64,000 bases of DNA from Bradyrhizobium sp. B097 (GCF_038957035.1 NZ_CP152412.1:5452501-5516500); one strand, 5' to 3'; shown: positions 43,267 through 52,872, counted from the stretch's first letter. Notes: generated from the sequence alone by a model not told the origin. Program-made: numbers and translations.

Positions 43267-45388
43267 GGAGCCCCGCCTGGATCTGGTGCAGCGTTGCGTA
43301 ACGGCCCGCCTGCTTGATCAGCTCGTCGTGGGTACCATCCTCGACCAGCCGCCCGCCCTCGATGGTGATGATCCGGTCGGCCTGGCGGACCGCCGACAGC
43401 CGGTGCGCAATGATGAAGACGGTACGTCCCGCGGCAATCCGCCGCATGTTGCGCTGGATGATGCTTTCGCTCTCATAGTCGAGCGCGCTGGTCGCCTCGT
43501 CGAGAATCAGGATCCTTGGGTTGGTGACAAGCGCCCGCGCAATCGCGATCCGCTGACGCTGCCCGCCCGACAGGCTGGCACCGCGCTCGCCCACCACAGT
43601 GTTGTAGCCATCGGGCAGCCCGAGGATGAATTCATGGGCGCCGGCCAGCTCGGCCGCGGCAATGATCCGCTCCATCGGCATGCCGGGATCGGCCAAGGCG
43701 ATGTTGTCCCGGATCGAGCGGTTGAAGAGCACATTCTCCTGCAGGACGGAGCCGACCTGCCGCCGCAGCCAGGCGACGTCGGCGACCGTCAGATCGATGC
43801 CGTCGATCAGGACCCGGCCAGCTTCCGGCACATAAAGCCGCTGCAGCAGCTTGGTGAGGGTCGACTTTCCCGAACCGGACGGCCCGACGATGCCGATCAC
43901 CTGGCCGGCCGAGACCTTGAGCGAGACGTCGTGCAGGGCAAGCGGCGCATCGATGCGATAGCGGAAATCGATATGCTCGAACGTGACATGGCCCTGGATC
44001 GGCGGAAGCGCAGCGCGCGCGGCGTCGAATGTCGGCTCGGGCGTCGTATTGAGAATGTCGCCGAGCCGCGCGATCGAGACCCGCGCCTGATGGAAGTCCT
44101 GCCACAGCTGCGCCAGCCGCAGCACCGGCTGGGCGACCCGCCCGGCCAGCATGTTGAAGGCAATCAGCTCGCCGACCGTCAGCTGGCCTTCGATGACCAG
44201 ATGGGCCCCGAAATAGAGCGTCAATGCCGTGACGATCTTGCTGATGAACTGAACGCACTGGCTGGTCCAGTTGCCGAGCGACAGGACGTCGAAGCTGGAG
44301 CCGACATATCCGGCGAGCTGCTCTTCCCAGCGCCGCTGCATCTGCGGCTCGATCGCCATCGCCTTCAAGGTCTGGATCCCGCTGACGCTCTCGACCAGAA
44401 ACGCCTGGTTTTCGGCGCCGCGGTCGAACTTCCGCTCGAGCCGTTGCCGGAAGATCGGGGTAACGCCGGCCGATAGCGCGACATAGAACGGAAACGAGCC
44501 GACCACGATCCAGGCCAGCAGCGGCGAGTAGTAGAACATCACCGCGAGGAACACGAAGGTGAAGGCAAGATCGATCACCAGCGTGAGCGCCGAACTGGTG
44601 AGGAAGTTGCGGATGTTCTCCAGCTCCCGGACGCGCGCCACCGAGTCGCCTGCCCTGCGGGCCTCAAAATAGCCGATCGGCAATGCGATCAGGTGCCGGA
44701 ACAGGCGCGCGCCGAGCTCGACATCGATCCGGTTGGTGGTGTGGGAGAACACATAGGTGCGCAGTGCACCTAGCACTGTCTCGAAGATGGAAACCGTAAT
44801 GAGGCCGACGACCAGGACATCAAGCGTCGTGAATCCCCGATGCGTCAGCACCTTGTCGGTGACGACCTGGAAGAACAGCGGCGTAACGAGCGCAAACAGC
44901 TGCAGAAAGAACGACGCGACAAGGACCTCGGTCAGCAGCCGCCGGTATTTATGCATCGCCTGAAGGAACCAGGTGATGTCGAAGCGGCGCGCGAGATCGG
45001 CGAGCGAGGCACGCCGCGTCATCAGGACAACGGAGCCGTTCCAGCTTGCCTCGAAGTCCGCGCGCTTGAGGGCCTGCGGCCGCCGCTCAAGCGGATCCTG
45101 GATGAGAACATCGTCCTCGGTAACTTTGCCGATAATGACAAAGCTCTCGTCTCGTCGCTGAACAATCGCCGGCAACGGCAACCGCGTCAGACCTGTCCAG
45201 GTCTCCTTGACTGCGCGGGCCCGGAGCTTCAACTGCTTCGCACAACGCAGCATCTCGGCAACACCAATTGCGCGGCCGGCGAACTGATGTGCGATCTGTG
45301 CGGGATCGACCGAGACCTGATGGAACCGGAGAAGAAGCGCGAGACTTTGCAGGCCCGAATCCGGACTTATCGCTTCCATATTCCTCAT
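43253..45388 (-). CDS. HlyB-family type I secretion ABC transporter
   Basis: Inner-membrane ATPase exporting the RTX protein. The protein of about 711 residues starts with a peptidase-C39-like domain without the catalytic Cys (DSGLQSLALLL), as in HlyB, which reads RTX substrates but does not cleave them. Six membrane helices follow (about 150-440). The nucleotide-binding domain has Walker A GPSGSGKST, signature LSGGQRQRIAIARAL, Walker B ILILDEATSALD and the His switch IIAHRLS. The ATG at 45388 is used; a TTG at 45397 and an ATG at 45379 are alternatives. It is first in the operon, so the promoter should lie in 45398-45779. Confidence 0.93.
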   Translation of the reverse strand: MRNMEAISPDSGLQSLALLLRFHQVSVDPAQIAHQFAGRAIGVAEMLRCAKQLKLRARAVKETWTGLTRLPLPAIVQRRDESFVIIGKVTEDDVLIQDPLERRPQALKRADFEASWNGSVVLMTRRASLADLARRFDITWFLQAMHKYRRLLTEVLVASFFLQLFALVTPLFFQVVTDKVLTHRGFTTLDVLVVGLITVSIFETVLGALRTYVFSHTTNRIDVELGARLFRHLIALPIGYFEARRAGDSVARVRELENIRNFLTSSALTLVIDLAFTFVFLAVMFYYSPLLAWIVVGSFPFYVALSAGVTPIFRQRLERKFDRGAENQAFLVESVSGIQTLKAMAIEPQMQRRWEEQLAGYVGSSFDVLSLGNWTSQCVQFISKIVTALTLYFGAHLVIEGQLTVGELIAFNMLAGRVAQPVLRLAQLWQDFHQARVSIARLGDILNTTPEPTFDAARAALPPIQGHVTFEHIDFRYRIDAPLALHDVSLKVSAGQVIGIVGPSGSGKSTLTKLLQRLYVPEAGRVLIDGIDLTVADVAWLRRQVGSVLQENVLFNRSIRDNIALADPGMPMERIIAAAELAGAHEFILGLPDGYNTVVGERGASLSGGQRQRIAIARALVTNPRILILDEATSALDYESESIIQRNMRRIAAGRTVFIIAHRLSAVRQADRIITIEGGRLVEDGTHDELIKQAGRYATLHQIQAGLHVVG

Positions 45389-45397
45389 GCCACCCAA

Positions 45398-45779
45398 AGT
45401 CGTGCGTTTGGAGTCCTACACTTTCTTTTCTCGCCAGTAAAACGGAAACAGATAGAGACTTTCGATTGAGTGAGAACTCGCAGCGCGGAGAACGCAGAGA
45501 AATCAAACGAGAATAACCTTGAGCCAACTCTCTTTGCATCTGGAGTATTCGTTGCCAACGCACGGAGACCGTCACCGCGACACTCGCACTGGAGCCACAT
45601 GCAGCATTACGTACGATGTGTTGCGTGGAAGATCTTCTGCTTGATGATCTTTTCAAACCACAACGGCCATCATCTGCTCTTCGGACGACAGCCCCTTTCT
45701 CAACAACGACAAGGGAACGGTGCGGCGTATGGTCGCATCACAATAGCGACCTCTCGCACTCACCGAAGACTCTCGGTTG
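45398..45779. other. Intergenic region upstream of the secretion operon
   Basis: About 380 bp without a supported gene. Parts are noticeably less GC-rich than the flanking genes. The promoter of the hlyB-hlyD-orf98-RTX operon must lie here, but I see no unambiguous -35/-10 pair. Confidence 0.5.
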
Positions 45780-45992
45780 CTAACCACCACTGCCACGCCT
45801 CTTGAGCCAGATCGCGGCCGCGCCGATCAGAGCCGACAGCACCCCGCTCCACCAGATCGAGCGCGGTCGCGCCGCGCTAATCGAGCTGAGGTACAGGAAT
45901 GCTCCGAGCACGACACCATAGTGCTTGCGAAACTCACCGCTTCTCCGCGCGATTTCAACAAGGTCCGAGGACCTGGCCTGATGACCTGCCAT
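45780..45992 (-). CDS. Small hypothetical membrane protein
   Basis: A 70-residue frame from the ATG at 45992 (GAGGT upstream) with a polar N-terminus (ARSSDLVEIARRSGEFRKHY) and hydrophobic C-terminal half (GVVLGAFLYLSSISAARP, then SGVLSALIGAAAIWLKRRG). No family is recognised. Its position directly beside the IS110 element leaves open that it is the remnant of a longer gene cut by the insertion, since the frame stays open into the element. Confidence 0.5.
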   Translation of the reverse strand: MAGHQARSSDLVEIARRSGEFRKHYGVVLGAFLYLSSISAARPRSIWWSGVLSALIGAAAIWLKRRGSGG

Positions 45993-46035
45993 TGCGGCTA
46001 CCTCACCTGCATCGAGCCATGATGATACGAGTGAG

Positions 46036-47260
46036 TTGGGTGTCCCGTCGAGTCTTATTTCGCATTTTCCGAATTTAATGATTGGCGTGAACCCAATCGG
46101 CGCGAGCTGGGGTAATCCGATCCCCGGCCTTCGGTACCCTTGGTCTGGGACTGATTCAGCCCAGAAAGGGAGACGCAAAATGGCTTTGTGCGTCGGACTT
46201 GATGTTTCGCTGAAAGCCACTTCGATCTGTGTCGTGGAAGCAGATGGCTCGCCGATAAGGGAAGGCAAGACCGAGAGCGAGCCGATCGCGCTCGTTAAAG
46301 CCTTGGTTGGATGGCGCCAGCGGATTGCGCTGGTTGGTATTGAGGCCAGCCCTTTGTCAGAATGGCTCTACGGCGCATTGGCCGAGAGTGGCTTTCAGAT
46401 CGTTTGCATAGAAACGCGGCATGCTCAGCGTTTTCTATCCTCTCGGCCCAACAAGACGGACCGCAGCGATGCGCGTGGCATTGCCGAGATGATACGGGTC
46501 GGTCACTACCGGGCGGTACACGTCAAGAGCAAGGCTTCGCAGATTTTACGGACGGTCTTGATTGCCCGAAGGAAGTTCGTCGATCACATGCTGGCGATAG
46601 AAGACACCATTCGCGGCTTGTTAAAGGTGCATGGCCTCAAGCTGGGGCTTGTGCATCGCTCCCGCTTCGCCGCCAAGGTCGAAGCCGCGCTCACTGATGC
46701 AGCAGAGCTGCGATTGGCAGTCGAAGCGTTACTCGACGTCCGTAACACTATGCGAGTGAAGAAGGCTCTATTGGACCGTCAGCTTTCACAAATGGCGCGT
46801 AAAGATGAGGTCTGCAGGTGTTTGATGATAGTCTCGGGCGCAGGGCCAATCGTAAGCCTTTACTTCAAGGCGACGATTGACGATCCTGCACGGTTCAAGG
46901 ACTCGAGGGCTGTAGCGGCGCACCTGGGACTGACGCCTCGTGTGTATCAATCTGGCGAGATCGACCGGTCTGGCAATATCAGCAGGTGCGGTGACAGACT
47001 GATGCGCCACGCTCTCTACGAAGATGCGAACTCGCATCTTCGGATCGCGAAGAAGTGGTCCGTTCTGCGTGCGTGGGGCATAAAGCTCACCAAACGCGTA
47101 GGGGCGAAGAAAGCATGCGTAGCAGTGGCCAGGAAGCTGGCTATCATAATGCACCGTATGTGGGTGGCTGGTACAGACTTCCGCTTCGTCCAGCCGTCAG
47201 CTTCGAGCGCGACTTAGGAATCGTTCCGGCGTAGCCATCTGCTCTGCCCAGGACGTGGGG
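46036..47260 (+). mobile_element. IS110-family insertion sequence (ends approximate)
   Basis: One transposase gene with about 140 bp of non-coding DNA before it. IS110 elements have no terminal inverted repeats, so both ends are estimates. The pre-gene stretch contains several short self-complementary segments (for example GGGGTAATCCGATCCCC near 46110), where IS110-group elements encode their bridge RNA. Confidence 0.5.
46180..47217 (+). CDS. IS110-family transposase
   Basis: A 345-residue recombinase with the N-terminal RuvC-like DEDD domain (MALCVGLDVSLKATSICVVE; LVGIEASPLSEWL; SSRPNKTDRSDARGIAEMIR) and the C-terminal Tnp domain with its serine region (MIVSGAGPIVSLYFKATIDD and AHLGLTPRVYQSGEID). 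The length is normal for the family and the frame is intact. The ATG at 46180 has AAAGGGAGA upstream. It is probably still active or recently so. Confidence 0.93.
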   Translation: MALCVGLDVSLKATSICVVEADGSPIREGKTESEPIALVKALVGWRQRIALVGIEASPLSEWLYGALAESGFQIVCIETRHAQRFLSSRPNKTDRSDARGIAEMIRVGHYRAVHVKSKASQILRTVLIARRKFVDHMLAIEDTIRGLLKVHGLKLGLVHRSRFAAKVEAALTDAAELRLAVEALLDVRNTMRVKKALLDRQLSQMARKDEVCRCLMIVSGAGPIVSLYFKATIDDPARFKDSRAVAAHLGLTPRVYQSGEIDRSGNISRCGDRLMRHALYEDANSHLRIAKKWSVLRAWGIKLTKRVGAKKACVAVARKLAIIMHRMWVAGTDFRFVQPSASSAT

Positions 47261-47662
47261 AAGGTCAGTCCGTTTCGATCCCTGTGCGTTTCAGCACCTG
47301 CTGTGAGCTTGGACGACCTCGCCTCGCTGGACCCCATCATGGAGCGAACCCTTTTTGGTCGGCTCCGAACAGAAGCGCGGACCAGGCAGAAGTGGTAGGC
47401 GGCAACGATCGTGACCCAAGGGGCGGAGACGCATTGCGGCTCCGGTCGCGGGCGCATGCCCACGAGTAGGGCGTGACCGACGAGCGGCGGGCCGCCAAGG
47501 CAATGTACGTCTCTTTCTGGCCCAAAGGAGACATTGGCCAGGAAGCCGCGGATGGCCGCGATGGGCCACAACCGGACATCAACAGGACAATGGCAAAGTC
47601 ATGGTCGCTTGTCGGCGGCCATAGCCTGATGAACTTTTTCGCTTTGCGTTGATCCCGGCGAT
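47218..47662. other. Gap with a decayed rhizobial repeat-like sequence
   Basis: No intact gene is supported. One minus-strand frame reads SPLGQKETYIALAARRSS, which resembles the SALGQKR-type spurious translations of a dispersed repeat I recall from Bradyrhizobium genomes. Frames on the other strand are shadows. Confidence 0.4.
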
Positions 47663-47971
47663 TCAAACCCGATTCGCCGTCCCGGCCATAAAGCCAATAA
47701 ACGACCCGGTGGAAAAAGAAGCACAAAGCATTATTAGACTGCCCGTCATGGAGAGAACAAGTTTGTCTTGAACAAGATGAAGTACCATCCACCCCAGCAG
47801 CATGCAAATTAGCCCGCAGCCTGTCGGCAACATCGCACGCCGCCGAACTGCGAGCCGTCGGGCCGGGCCAAGCAGCTCAGAGTTCCGTGACAGACTCCAG
47901 GATCGGCGAAAAGACACCTCGAAACTCAGGGCAACCACGATCAAACAGGCAGTGAGGAAGTAACCAGACAT
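47663..47971 (-). CDS. Hypothetical membrane protein
   Basis: From the ATG at 47971 (AAGGGTA immediately upstream) a 102-residue protein has three likely membrane helices (YFLTACLIVVALSFEV; MLPTGCGLICMLLGWMVLHL; LSMTGSLIMLCASFSTGSFI). An upstream TTG at 48055 would lengthen it. No family is recognised. The regular spacing of hydrophobic segments is the only support. Confidence 0.42.
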   Translation of the reverse strand: MSGYFLTACLIVVALSFEVSFRRSWSLSRNSELLGPARRLAVRRRAMLPTGCGLICMLLGWMVLHLVQDKLVLSMTGSLIMLCASFSTGSFIGFMAGTANRV

Positions 47972-48197
47972 TACCCTTGGTACCGACCATTTGAAGGGCA
48001 CAGGCGAGACAATAGCGTGGATTGATTGCCTCAACCCTAAGCAGATAGCGAGCAAAGGCTGTATCGGAGCATTATTCCAAACTCGTCAGCGAAGTCCGCT
48101 CTGGGGTCGAGCGCGGAAGTAGGGAGTGGAAGCCAATTCGGTCGGCCTGTCACGCGAAACCGGACCACTGCCCCACGCGCGAACGTGAGCCTTTAGG

Positions 48198-48608
48198 TCA
48201 AAAGCTACCATCAGGACGCGGAAAGCCTCGCCCTTTCGGAGGTGCCTGTTCGATACAGGTCCTTGCCCGCGCGACGATTTCCTCTGGCGATAGCTCTTTG
48301 AGAAGTCGGTCACGTTCGCGACCAAAAATAGAAACCAGCTCCATGAGACGCTCGTTTTCTCCTTCAGGTACCCGTGTGTCCAGCCTTCTGAAAGTCACCG
48401 ATGCGTTCTGATGGTTGATCGTGGCATCATTCGCTTTCTTTCGTAACGCGTCGTCGGCTGGAACCTTGCCGGCTTCCATAAGCTTGTCCGCGAGAAAAAT
48501 CGTCGTCGCACAGGTGAGATGGACGTCCTCCTGGGGAGAACAAGCCACTACGGATAAGCTCGTAGCGGCAAGTAGAGCTAAGACTGGGTTCTTGCAGAGA
48601 GGGTTCAC
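48198..48608 (-). CDS. Small putative lipoprotein
   Basis: Starting at the GTG at 48608, 136 residues with a lipoprotein signal (LALLAATSLSVVAC, lipobox VVAC) and a mature part of charged helices (DDALRKKANDATINHQNASV, EGENERLMELVSIFGRERDR). The open frame extends upstream to 48686, but the signal peptide indicates the later start. Family and function are unknown; it probably faces the periplasm. Confidence 0.58.
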   Translation of the reverse strand: MNPLCKNPVLALLAATSLSVVACSPQEDVHLTCATTIFLADKLMEAGKVPADDALRKKANDATINHQNASVTFRRLDTRVPEGENERLMELVSIFGRERDRLLKELSPEEIVARARTCIEQAPPKGRGFPRPDGSF

Positions 48609-49068
48609 GGTGAATCTCGGTTCTGACCGGGACAAAAGTGCCGACAACACACCCCACTTGTTGGTTGCATAACAGCACTCCGTCAACCGGCAACACCGTG
48701 AATGCTCAATTTTCCATGAACAGAGAAAGTCTGCTTCGGGTCAAAGTGAGACCTTGGCCTTTGACGGCTATGTGGTCGCTTCTACCCCAAGAGGAGATGG
48801 AGAAGGCTTGACGTTTCAGTTCGGATTACAGAAGGGATCGAAGCCGCCAGGCCGTGACGCGAAGCGGCACGGTCCACGAGAGCCCGGCCGCATCCAGCGG
48901 CGCGCAAGACTGCGCTCCATCGCAAGGCCAAGTTCCAGCGAGGCCCTCCCTCCACCGGGTGCTCGCAAGCTCGGGACCTATCCACAGGCGCCGCAATGCC
49001 GGATCCGATCCGATCGGGTAAGCTTGCCGGCCACATATCACAACGCCTCTATAGCGTCGCCGCCCGAC
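48609..49068. other. Gap upstream of the exonuclease gene
   Basis: About 460 bp. The exonuclease frame is open back to 48754, but the upstream part is Arg/Pro-rich and lacks any domain, so I treat it as non-coding. A weak TTGCCG...TATAGC pair (49024-49055, 20-bp spacer) lies just before the chosen start. Confidence 0.45.
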
Positions 49069-49962
49069 ATGACCGTCCAACCGACCCTCGCCGAGATCGC
49101 CGCCATGCTGGAGCAGTCGCCCGACTACCGGGTGCTGCGCAGACTGGTTCCACGTGCCGAATTCACGCCGCCCACAGGACAGCCGGAAAAGATCGCGATC
49201 CTGCTCGACGTCGAGACTACAGGCCTCGATGCGGCCAAAGACGAGATCATCGAGCTCGGGATGGTCAAGTTCAGCTATCTTCCTAACGGCAGGATCGGCC
49301 GGGCGATCGATATCTTCAGCTGTTTCAACCAGCCGTCGATCGCAATTCCCGGAGAGATCACCGCACTGACCGGCATCACCGACGCCATGGTCGCGGGCCA
49401 CAGCCTCGATGAAGAGCGTATCAACGCGTTCGCGTCCGATGCGGTCGTCGTCATCGCCCACAATGCCGGTTTCGATCGCAAGTTCATGGAACGTTGCGCG
49501 CCTCTGTTCGTGCTCAAGGCCTGGGCCTGCTCGGTCAGCGAGGTCGAATGGCGCCGACACGGCTTCGAGGGATCGCGCCTGTCCTATCTTTTGGTGAAGG
49601 CCGGATTGTTTCATGAGGCGCACCGCGCGGTCGACGATTGCCAGGCGCTGCTCGAGATCCTGGCCATGCCCCTGCCCGAGCTCGATCGCACCGTACTCTC
49701 GGTGCTGCTCGAGCGCGCCCGCCGCAGGACGATCAGGGTCTGGGCCGAGCAGTCGCCCTTCGAGCTCAAGGATGCCCTCAAGCGCCGTGGCTACCGCTGG
49801 AGCGACGGCGCCGATGGCCGGCCGCGGTCCTGGTATATTGACGTCGATGATGGCAATCAGGCTGCCGAGATCGCGTATCTGCAGGAAACCATCTATCAAC
49901 GGGACGCCGAAATCCGGACCCAGATTCTGACCGCGTTCGACCGCTTTTCCGCGAGAATCTGA
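49069..49962 (+). CDS. DnaQ-like 3'-5' exonuclease (DEDDh)
   Basis: A 297-residue exonuclease related to the epsilon subunit of DNA polymerase III. Exo I ILLDVETTGLD gives the Asp-x-Glu pair, Exo II VVIAHNAGFDRKFME the second Asp, and Exo III HRAVDDCQALLEIL the His and last Asp. The C-terminal 100 residues (RTIRVWAEQSPFELKDALKR, then RGYRWSDGADGRPRSWYIDV) form a small domain that often accompanies these stand-alone enzymes. It probably works in DNA repair or mobile-element maintenance. The start at 49069 excludes a non-conserved upstream extension. Confidence 0.88.
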   Translation: MTVQPTLAEIAAMLEQSPDYRVLRRLVPRAEFTPPTGQPEKIAILLDVETTGLDAAKDEIIELGMVKFSYLPNGRIGRAIDIFSCFNQPSIAIPGEITALTGITDAMVAGHSLDEERINAFASDAVVVIAHNAGFDRKFMERCAPLFVLKAWACSVSEVEWRRHGFEGSRLSYLLVKAGLFHEAHRAVDDCQALLEILAMPLPELDRTVLSVLLERARRRTIRVWAEQSPFELKDALKRRGYRWSDGADGRPRSWYIDVDDGNQAAEIAYLQETIYQRDAEIRTQILTAFDRFSARI

Positions 49963-50164
49963 ACGCCCCCGCGCGTCAGCCGGGAAACTGCGGTTGGATC
50001 AGCGATACGATCATCCGCCACCCGCCCTTGTGAACTTGATGGCCGGACGATCGCCAGCTCACCCGGCCGTCGTCTATCGCGCGCCTCCAAGACTTTAATC
50101 ACATCACCATTGATCTCGCCCTCTGGTTGCGCCTAGTCTCTTCATTGCTGGGGAGAAATAGAGA

Positions 50165-50602
50165 ATGAGACTTTCGAGTATCGCTGCGGCCTGTTTGCTG
50201 CTGGCTGCGACCACGAGTTTGTCGGGATGTATAGAAACTGCGGGTCCCACTTTTAACGGCCCATCGGGCAAACCAGTAAGCACGGCGAAATGCTACGCTT
50301 CGTCTGCTGGCTGCTTACAGCAAGCTTCACAGGCGTGTGCCGGCCCCTATCAGGTTCTCGATAGCGAAAGCCATTCCGGTGGTCTTGTCGCAGACCTTAT
50401 GCCTGGACCGGTCACTTGGTATACCCTCACTTATCAATGTGGCCCATCCGACGGGAAGATGCCGACATTTGCCTTTCGAGGACAGCAATTCGTCGATTCG
50501 CCGACCGTGGTCGTCAATACACCGGTGTCCGCGGCTCCCCTTTCGCCGCCAATCACATGCCAATCGAGGCGGGTTGGCGGAATGGTGCAGACGACTTGCT
50601 AA
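50165..50602 (+). CDS. Small cysteine-containing lipoprotein
   Basis: A 145-residue protein with a clear lipoprotein signal (MRLSSIAAACLLLAATTSLS-GC; lipobox LSGC) and GGGGAGAAATAGAG upstream of the ATG. The mature part has several cysteines (KCYASSAGCLQQASQACAG; YQCGPSDGK; ITCQSRR; QTTC) that may pair in the periplasm. No family is recognised. Confidence 0.68.
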   Translation: MRLSSIAAACLLLAATTSLSGCIETAGPTFNGPSGKPVSTAKCYASSAGCLQQASQACAGPYQVLDSESHSGGLVADLMPGPVTWYTLTYQCGPSDGKMPTFAFRGQQFVDSPTVVVNTPVSAAPLSPPITCQSRRVGGMVQTTC

Positions 50603-50801
50603 TTGGCCGGGGCGCCAGGGCCTGACGAGTAAGCGACGAGATCAAAAGCCAGATATGGCCTCGGCGGAGTCGTGGGCATGTTTGGCAGCATTTGCGGCCA
50701 ACGCTTGGCAATGAGGCTACAAGGATAGGCCTGCTCGTCCCGGCTTTTCCAAGGAACCATGTGGGCATTGTCGGCGTTACCGACCTGCGGCGGTTGCACG
50801 A

Positions 50802-52610
50802 TTGCATGGATATCGCAGGTCGTCGACGGTGCCCCAGCCACGATCATCTTCTCCGAAGGTCAGAGAACGTGCAACGGTGCCGCGCGGGCGAAGGCCTGCA
50901 GGTACCACCGCCGTCCAGGCACATCAGCAATCGCCCCCGACGCTTCGTGCAGCACAATACGTGCGGATGTCGTCCGATCCTCAAAAATACTCGATCGAAA
51001 TTCAGGTAGCCGCCATCGCTGTCTACGCAGCACGCCGAGGTATGGAAATCGTCCGTACCTATTCTGATCCAGGACGCAGCGGTCTTACCATTGCCCGCCG
51101 TAAAGGTTTGCAGGAACTCATCGATGACGTCGACAGTGGACGGTCGGATTTTGATTGTGTCCTCGTCTTCGACATTAGCCGTTGGGGGCGTTTTCAAGAC
51201 ACTGACGAAAGCGCCTTCTACGAGTTCATCTGCACACGGGCGGGAATATCGGTTCACTATTGCTCTGAAGAATTCGAGAACGATGGCAGCCTGTCATCGG
51301 TGATACTCAAGAACCTGAAGCGCGCGGGAGCTGCTGGCTTCAGCCGGGACCTGTCGCGAAATACATTTATGGGCCAGTCGAATATCGTCGACCGAGGATA
51401 TTGGCGGGGCGGAGCGGCACCCTACGGGCTGCGTCGGATGCTCGTCGATGCAAACGGCAAGCATAAGGGCGTACTGGAGCGCGGCCAGCAGAAGAACTTG
51501 AAATCTGAACGGGTCGTTCTCGTCCGAGGGCCTAACTCGGAGGTCAAGATCGTCCGTCGCATCTTCTCGTCGTTCGTGATCCACCGGAAAAATAGGACGC
51601 AAATTGCGGAGGGGCTCAACGCTGAAGGCTTATTGAGTCCCGGCGGAAAACGATGGACCGCCCTGACCGTCAGCAACCTCCTCGCGAATGAGATTTATTT
51701 GGGTCATATCGTTTTCAATCGCAGCTCAATGAAGCTTGCCGGGCGACGTGTCGACAACCCGCCTGAAATGTGGATACGCCACGACAACGCTTTCGAAGGC
51801 ATCGTTGATGCGCGTCTTTTCGCTCGGACACGAAAGCGGCTCGCTGAAGTCGCAAACAACAAGAAGGAAACCGATCAGCAGTTGCTTGATAGTTTGGCGG
51901 CTCTCCTGCGACGAAAGGGCCGATTGTCAGTGCACATCATCCAAGCGGCAAAGGGCGTGCGTCACCCCGCTGTATACACAAAGAGATTTGGCTCGCTCAT
52001 GAGAGCCTATGAACTTGTTGGCTACAGGCCCGGCAATCGGTACCGCTTTATGGAGATCGCCGTCGAAATTGATCGCACGATCTGCTCGGTGGTCGATGAT
52101 ATCATCATCAATCTTAGGGGGCGCGGCGTGAACGCCTCGTTCTTGCACGAACTGTACCTCGTTACGATTTCCGGAGGATTGACTGTATCGGTAGCAGTGG
52201 CGCGCGCCGTTTCGGACGGTGACACCAGGTCGCGCCGATGGGAGGTACGGAAGCTCAAATACCATAAGGCCGAACTTACGCTTTTGATTCGGATGGACAG
52301 TGGCAATAGCCGCATTCGCGACTATTTCCTTCTCCCAACCGCTGCGCTTCCGTTGACGAAGGACAGAAAGAAGCTACGCGTGTCGGATCGTCTCTTCAGT
52401 CGAATGCGGCTCGACAGCCTTGAGGCCGTCATGGCCGCTCTCTACGGCAGGCTGCGTGCATCGCGAGAAGAATGCGGCAGGATTAGCGCTCTCCCTCTGG
52501 CAAAGCAAAATGAAAGCGCGACCTTCCCAACCTCTTTCCACAAGCCCAGTCAGCTACCGGCACAAACAACAAATCGCTCCGCAAGAAAGTCAGATGGCGC
52601 GCGCCACTGA
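50802..52610 (+). CDS. Large serine recombinase
   Basis: Site-specific recombinase. The catalytic domain starts at about residue 50 (AAQYVRMSSDPQKYSIEIQ, nucleophile Ser57 or Ser58; then DFDCVLVFDISRWGRFQDT). The recombinase DNA-binding domain follows (GGAAPYGLRRM; VRRIFSSFVIHRKNRTQIAE; TVSNLLANEIYLGHIVFNRS). A long C-terminal region of about 250 residues without a named domain completes the 602-residue product. The first 50 residues are basic and unlike the family, so the true start may be a later GTG. It may be the integrase of a small unrecognised element. The preceding gap 50603-50801 shows no gene. Confidence 0.82.
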   Translation: MHGYRRSSTVPQPRSSSPKVRERATVPRGRRPAGTTAVQAHQQSPPTLRAAQYVRMSSDPQKYSIEIQVAAIAVYAARRGMEIVRTYSDPGRSGLTIARRKGLQELIDDVDSGRSDFDCVLVFDISRWGRFQDTDESAFYEFICTRAGISVHYCSEEFENDGSLSSVILKNLKRAGAAGFSRDLSRNTFMGQSNIVDRGYWRGGAAPYGLRRMLVDANGKHKGVLERGQQKNLKSERVVLVRGPNSEVKIVRRIFSSFVIHRKNRTQIAEGLNAEGLLSPGGKRWTALTVSNLLANEIYLGHIVFNRSSMKLAGRRVDNPPEMWIRHDNAFEGIVDARLFARTRKRLAEVANNKKETDQQLLDSLAALLRRKGRLSVHIIQAAKGVRHPAVYTKRFGSLMRAYELVGYRPGNRYRFMEIAVEIDRTICSVVDDIIINLRGRGVNASFLHELYLVTISGGLTVSVAVARAVSDGDTRSRRWEVRKLKYHKAELTLLIRMDSGNSRIRDYFLLPTAALPLTKDRKKLRVSDRLFSRMRLDSLEAVMAALYGRLRASREECGRISALPLAKQNESATFPTSFHKPSQLPAQTTNRSARKSDGARH

Positions 52611-52872
52611 TCGAGCGCAAAATGAGGGCTCCGAGACTAACCTTGGCAGAGTTTTCCTAACCTCATGTGCAACCTCTATCTATTGCGGCGACATGGTCTT
52701 TGGGATCGCGACCCGCTATGTCTCCACCCTCCTTGGACGCTCCAGCGTCGTGGATTACCTCGATGCCAATCAGCCAGAAATGCTGAGCGAGTTTCGATCG
52801 ATCGTGGCGGCCGTATCGGTTGAGGGCCAGCCTGGTCGGCAGGCAGATGCGGCCGCCAAGGAAGCTCGTTAA
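52594..52872 (+). CDS. Small hypothetical protein overlapping the recombinase end
   Basis: From the ATG at 52594 (AAGAAAG upstream) a 92-residue protein (NLGRVFLTSCATSIYCGDMV, then EMLSEFRSIVAAVSVEGQPG) overlaps the recombinase stop by 17 nt in another frame. The overlap suggests translational coupling. No family is recognised. Confidence 0.45.
   Translation: MARATDRAQNEGSETNLGRVFLTSCATSIYCGDMVFGIATRYVSTLLGRSSVVDYLDANQPEMLSEFRSIVAAVSVEGQPGRQADAAAKEAR

Noticed and set aside
43253..45388. ABC exporter as a peptidase-containing bacteriocin exporter (C39 protease)
   Set aside because: The N-terminal domain lacks the catalytic Cys, and the linked substrate is an RTX protein with a C-terminal signal, so it is HlyB-like.
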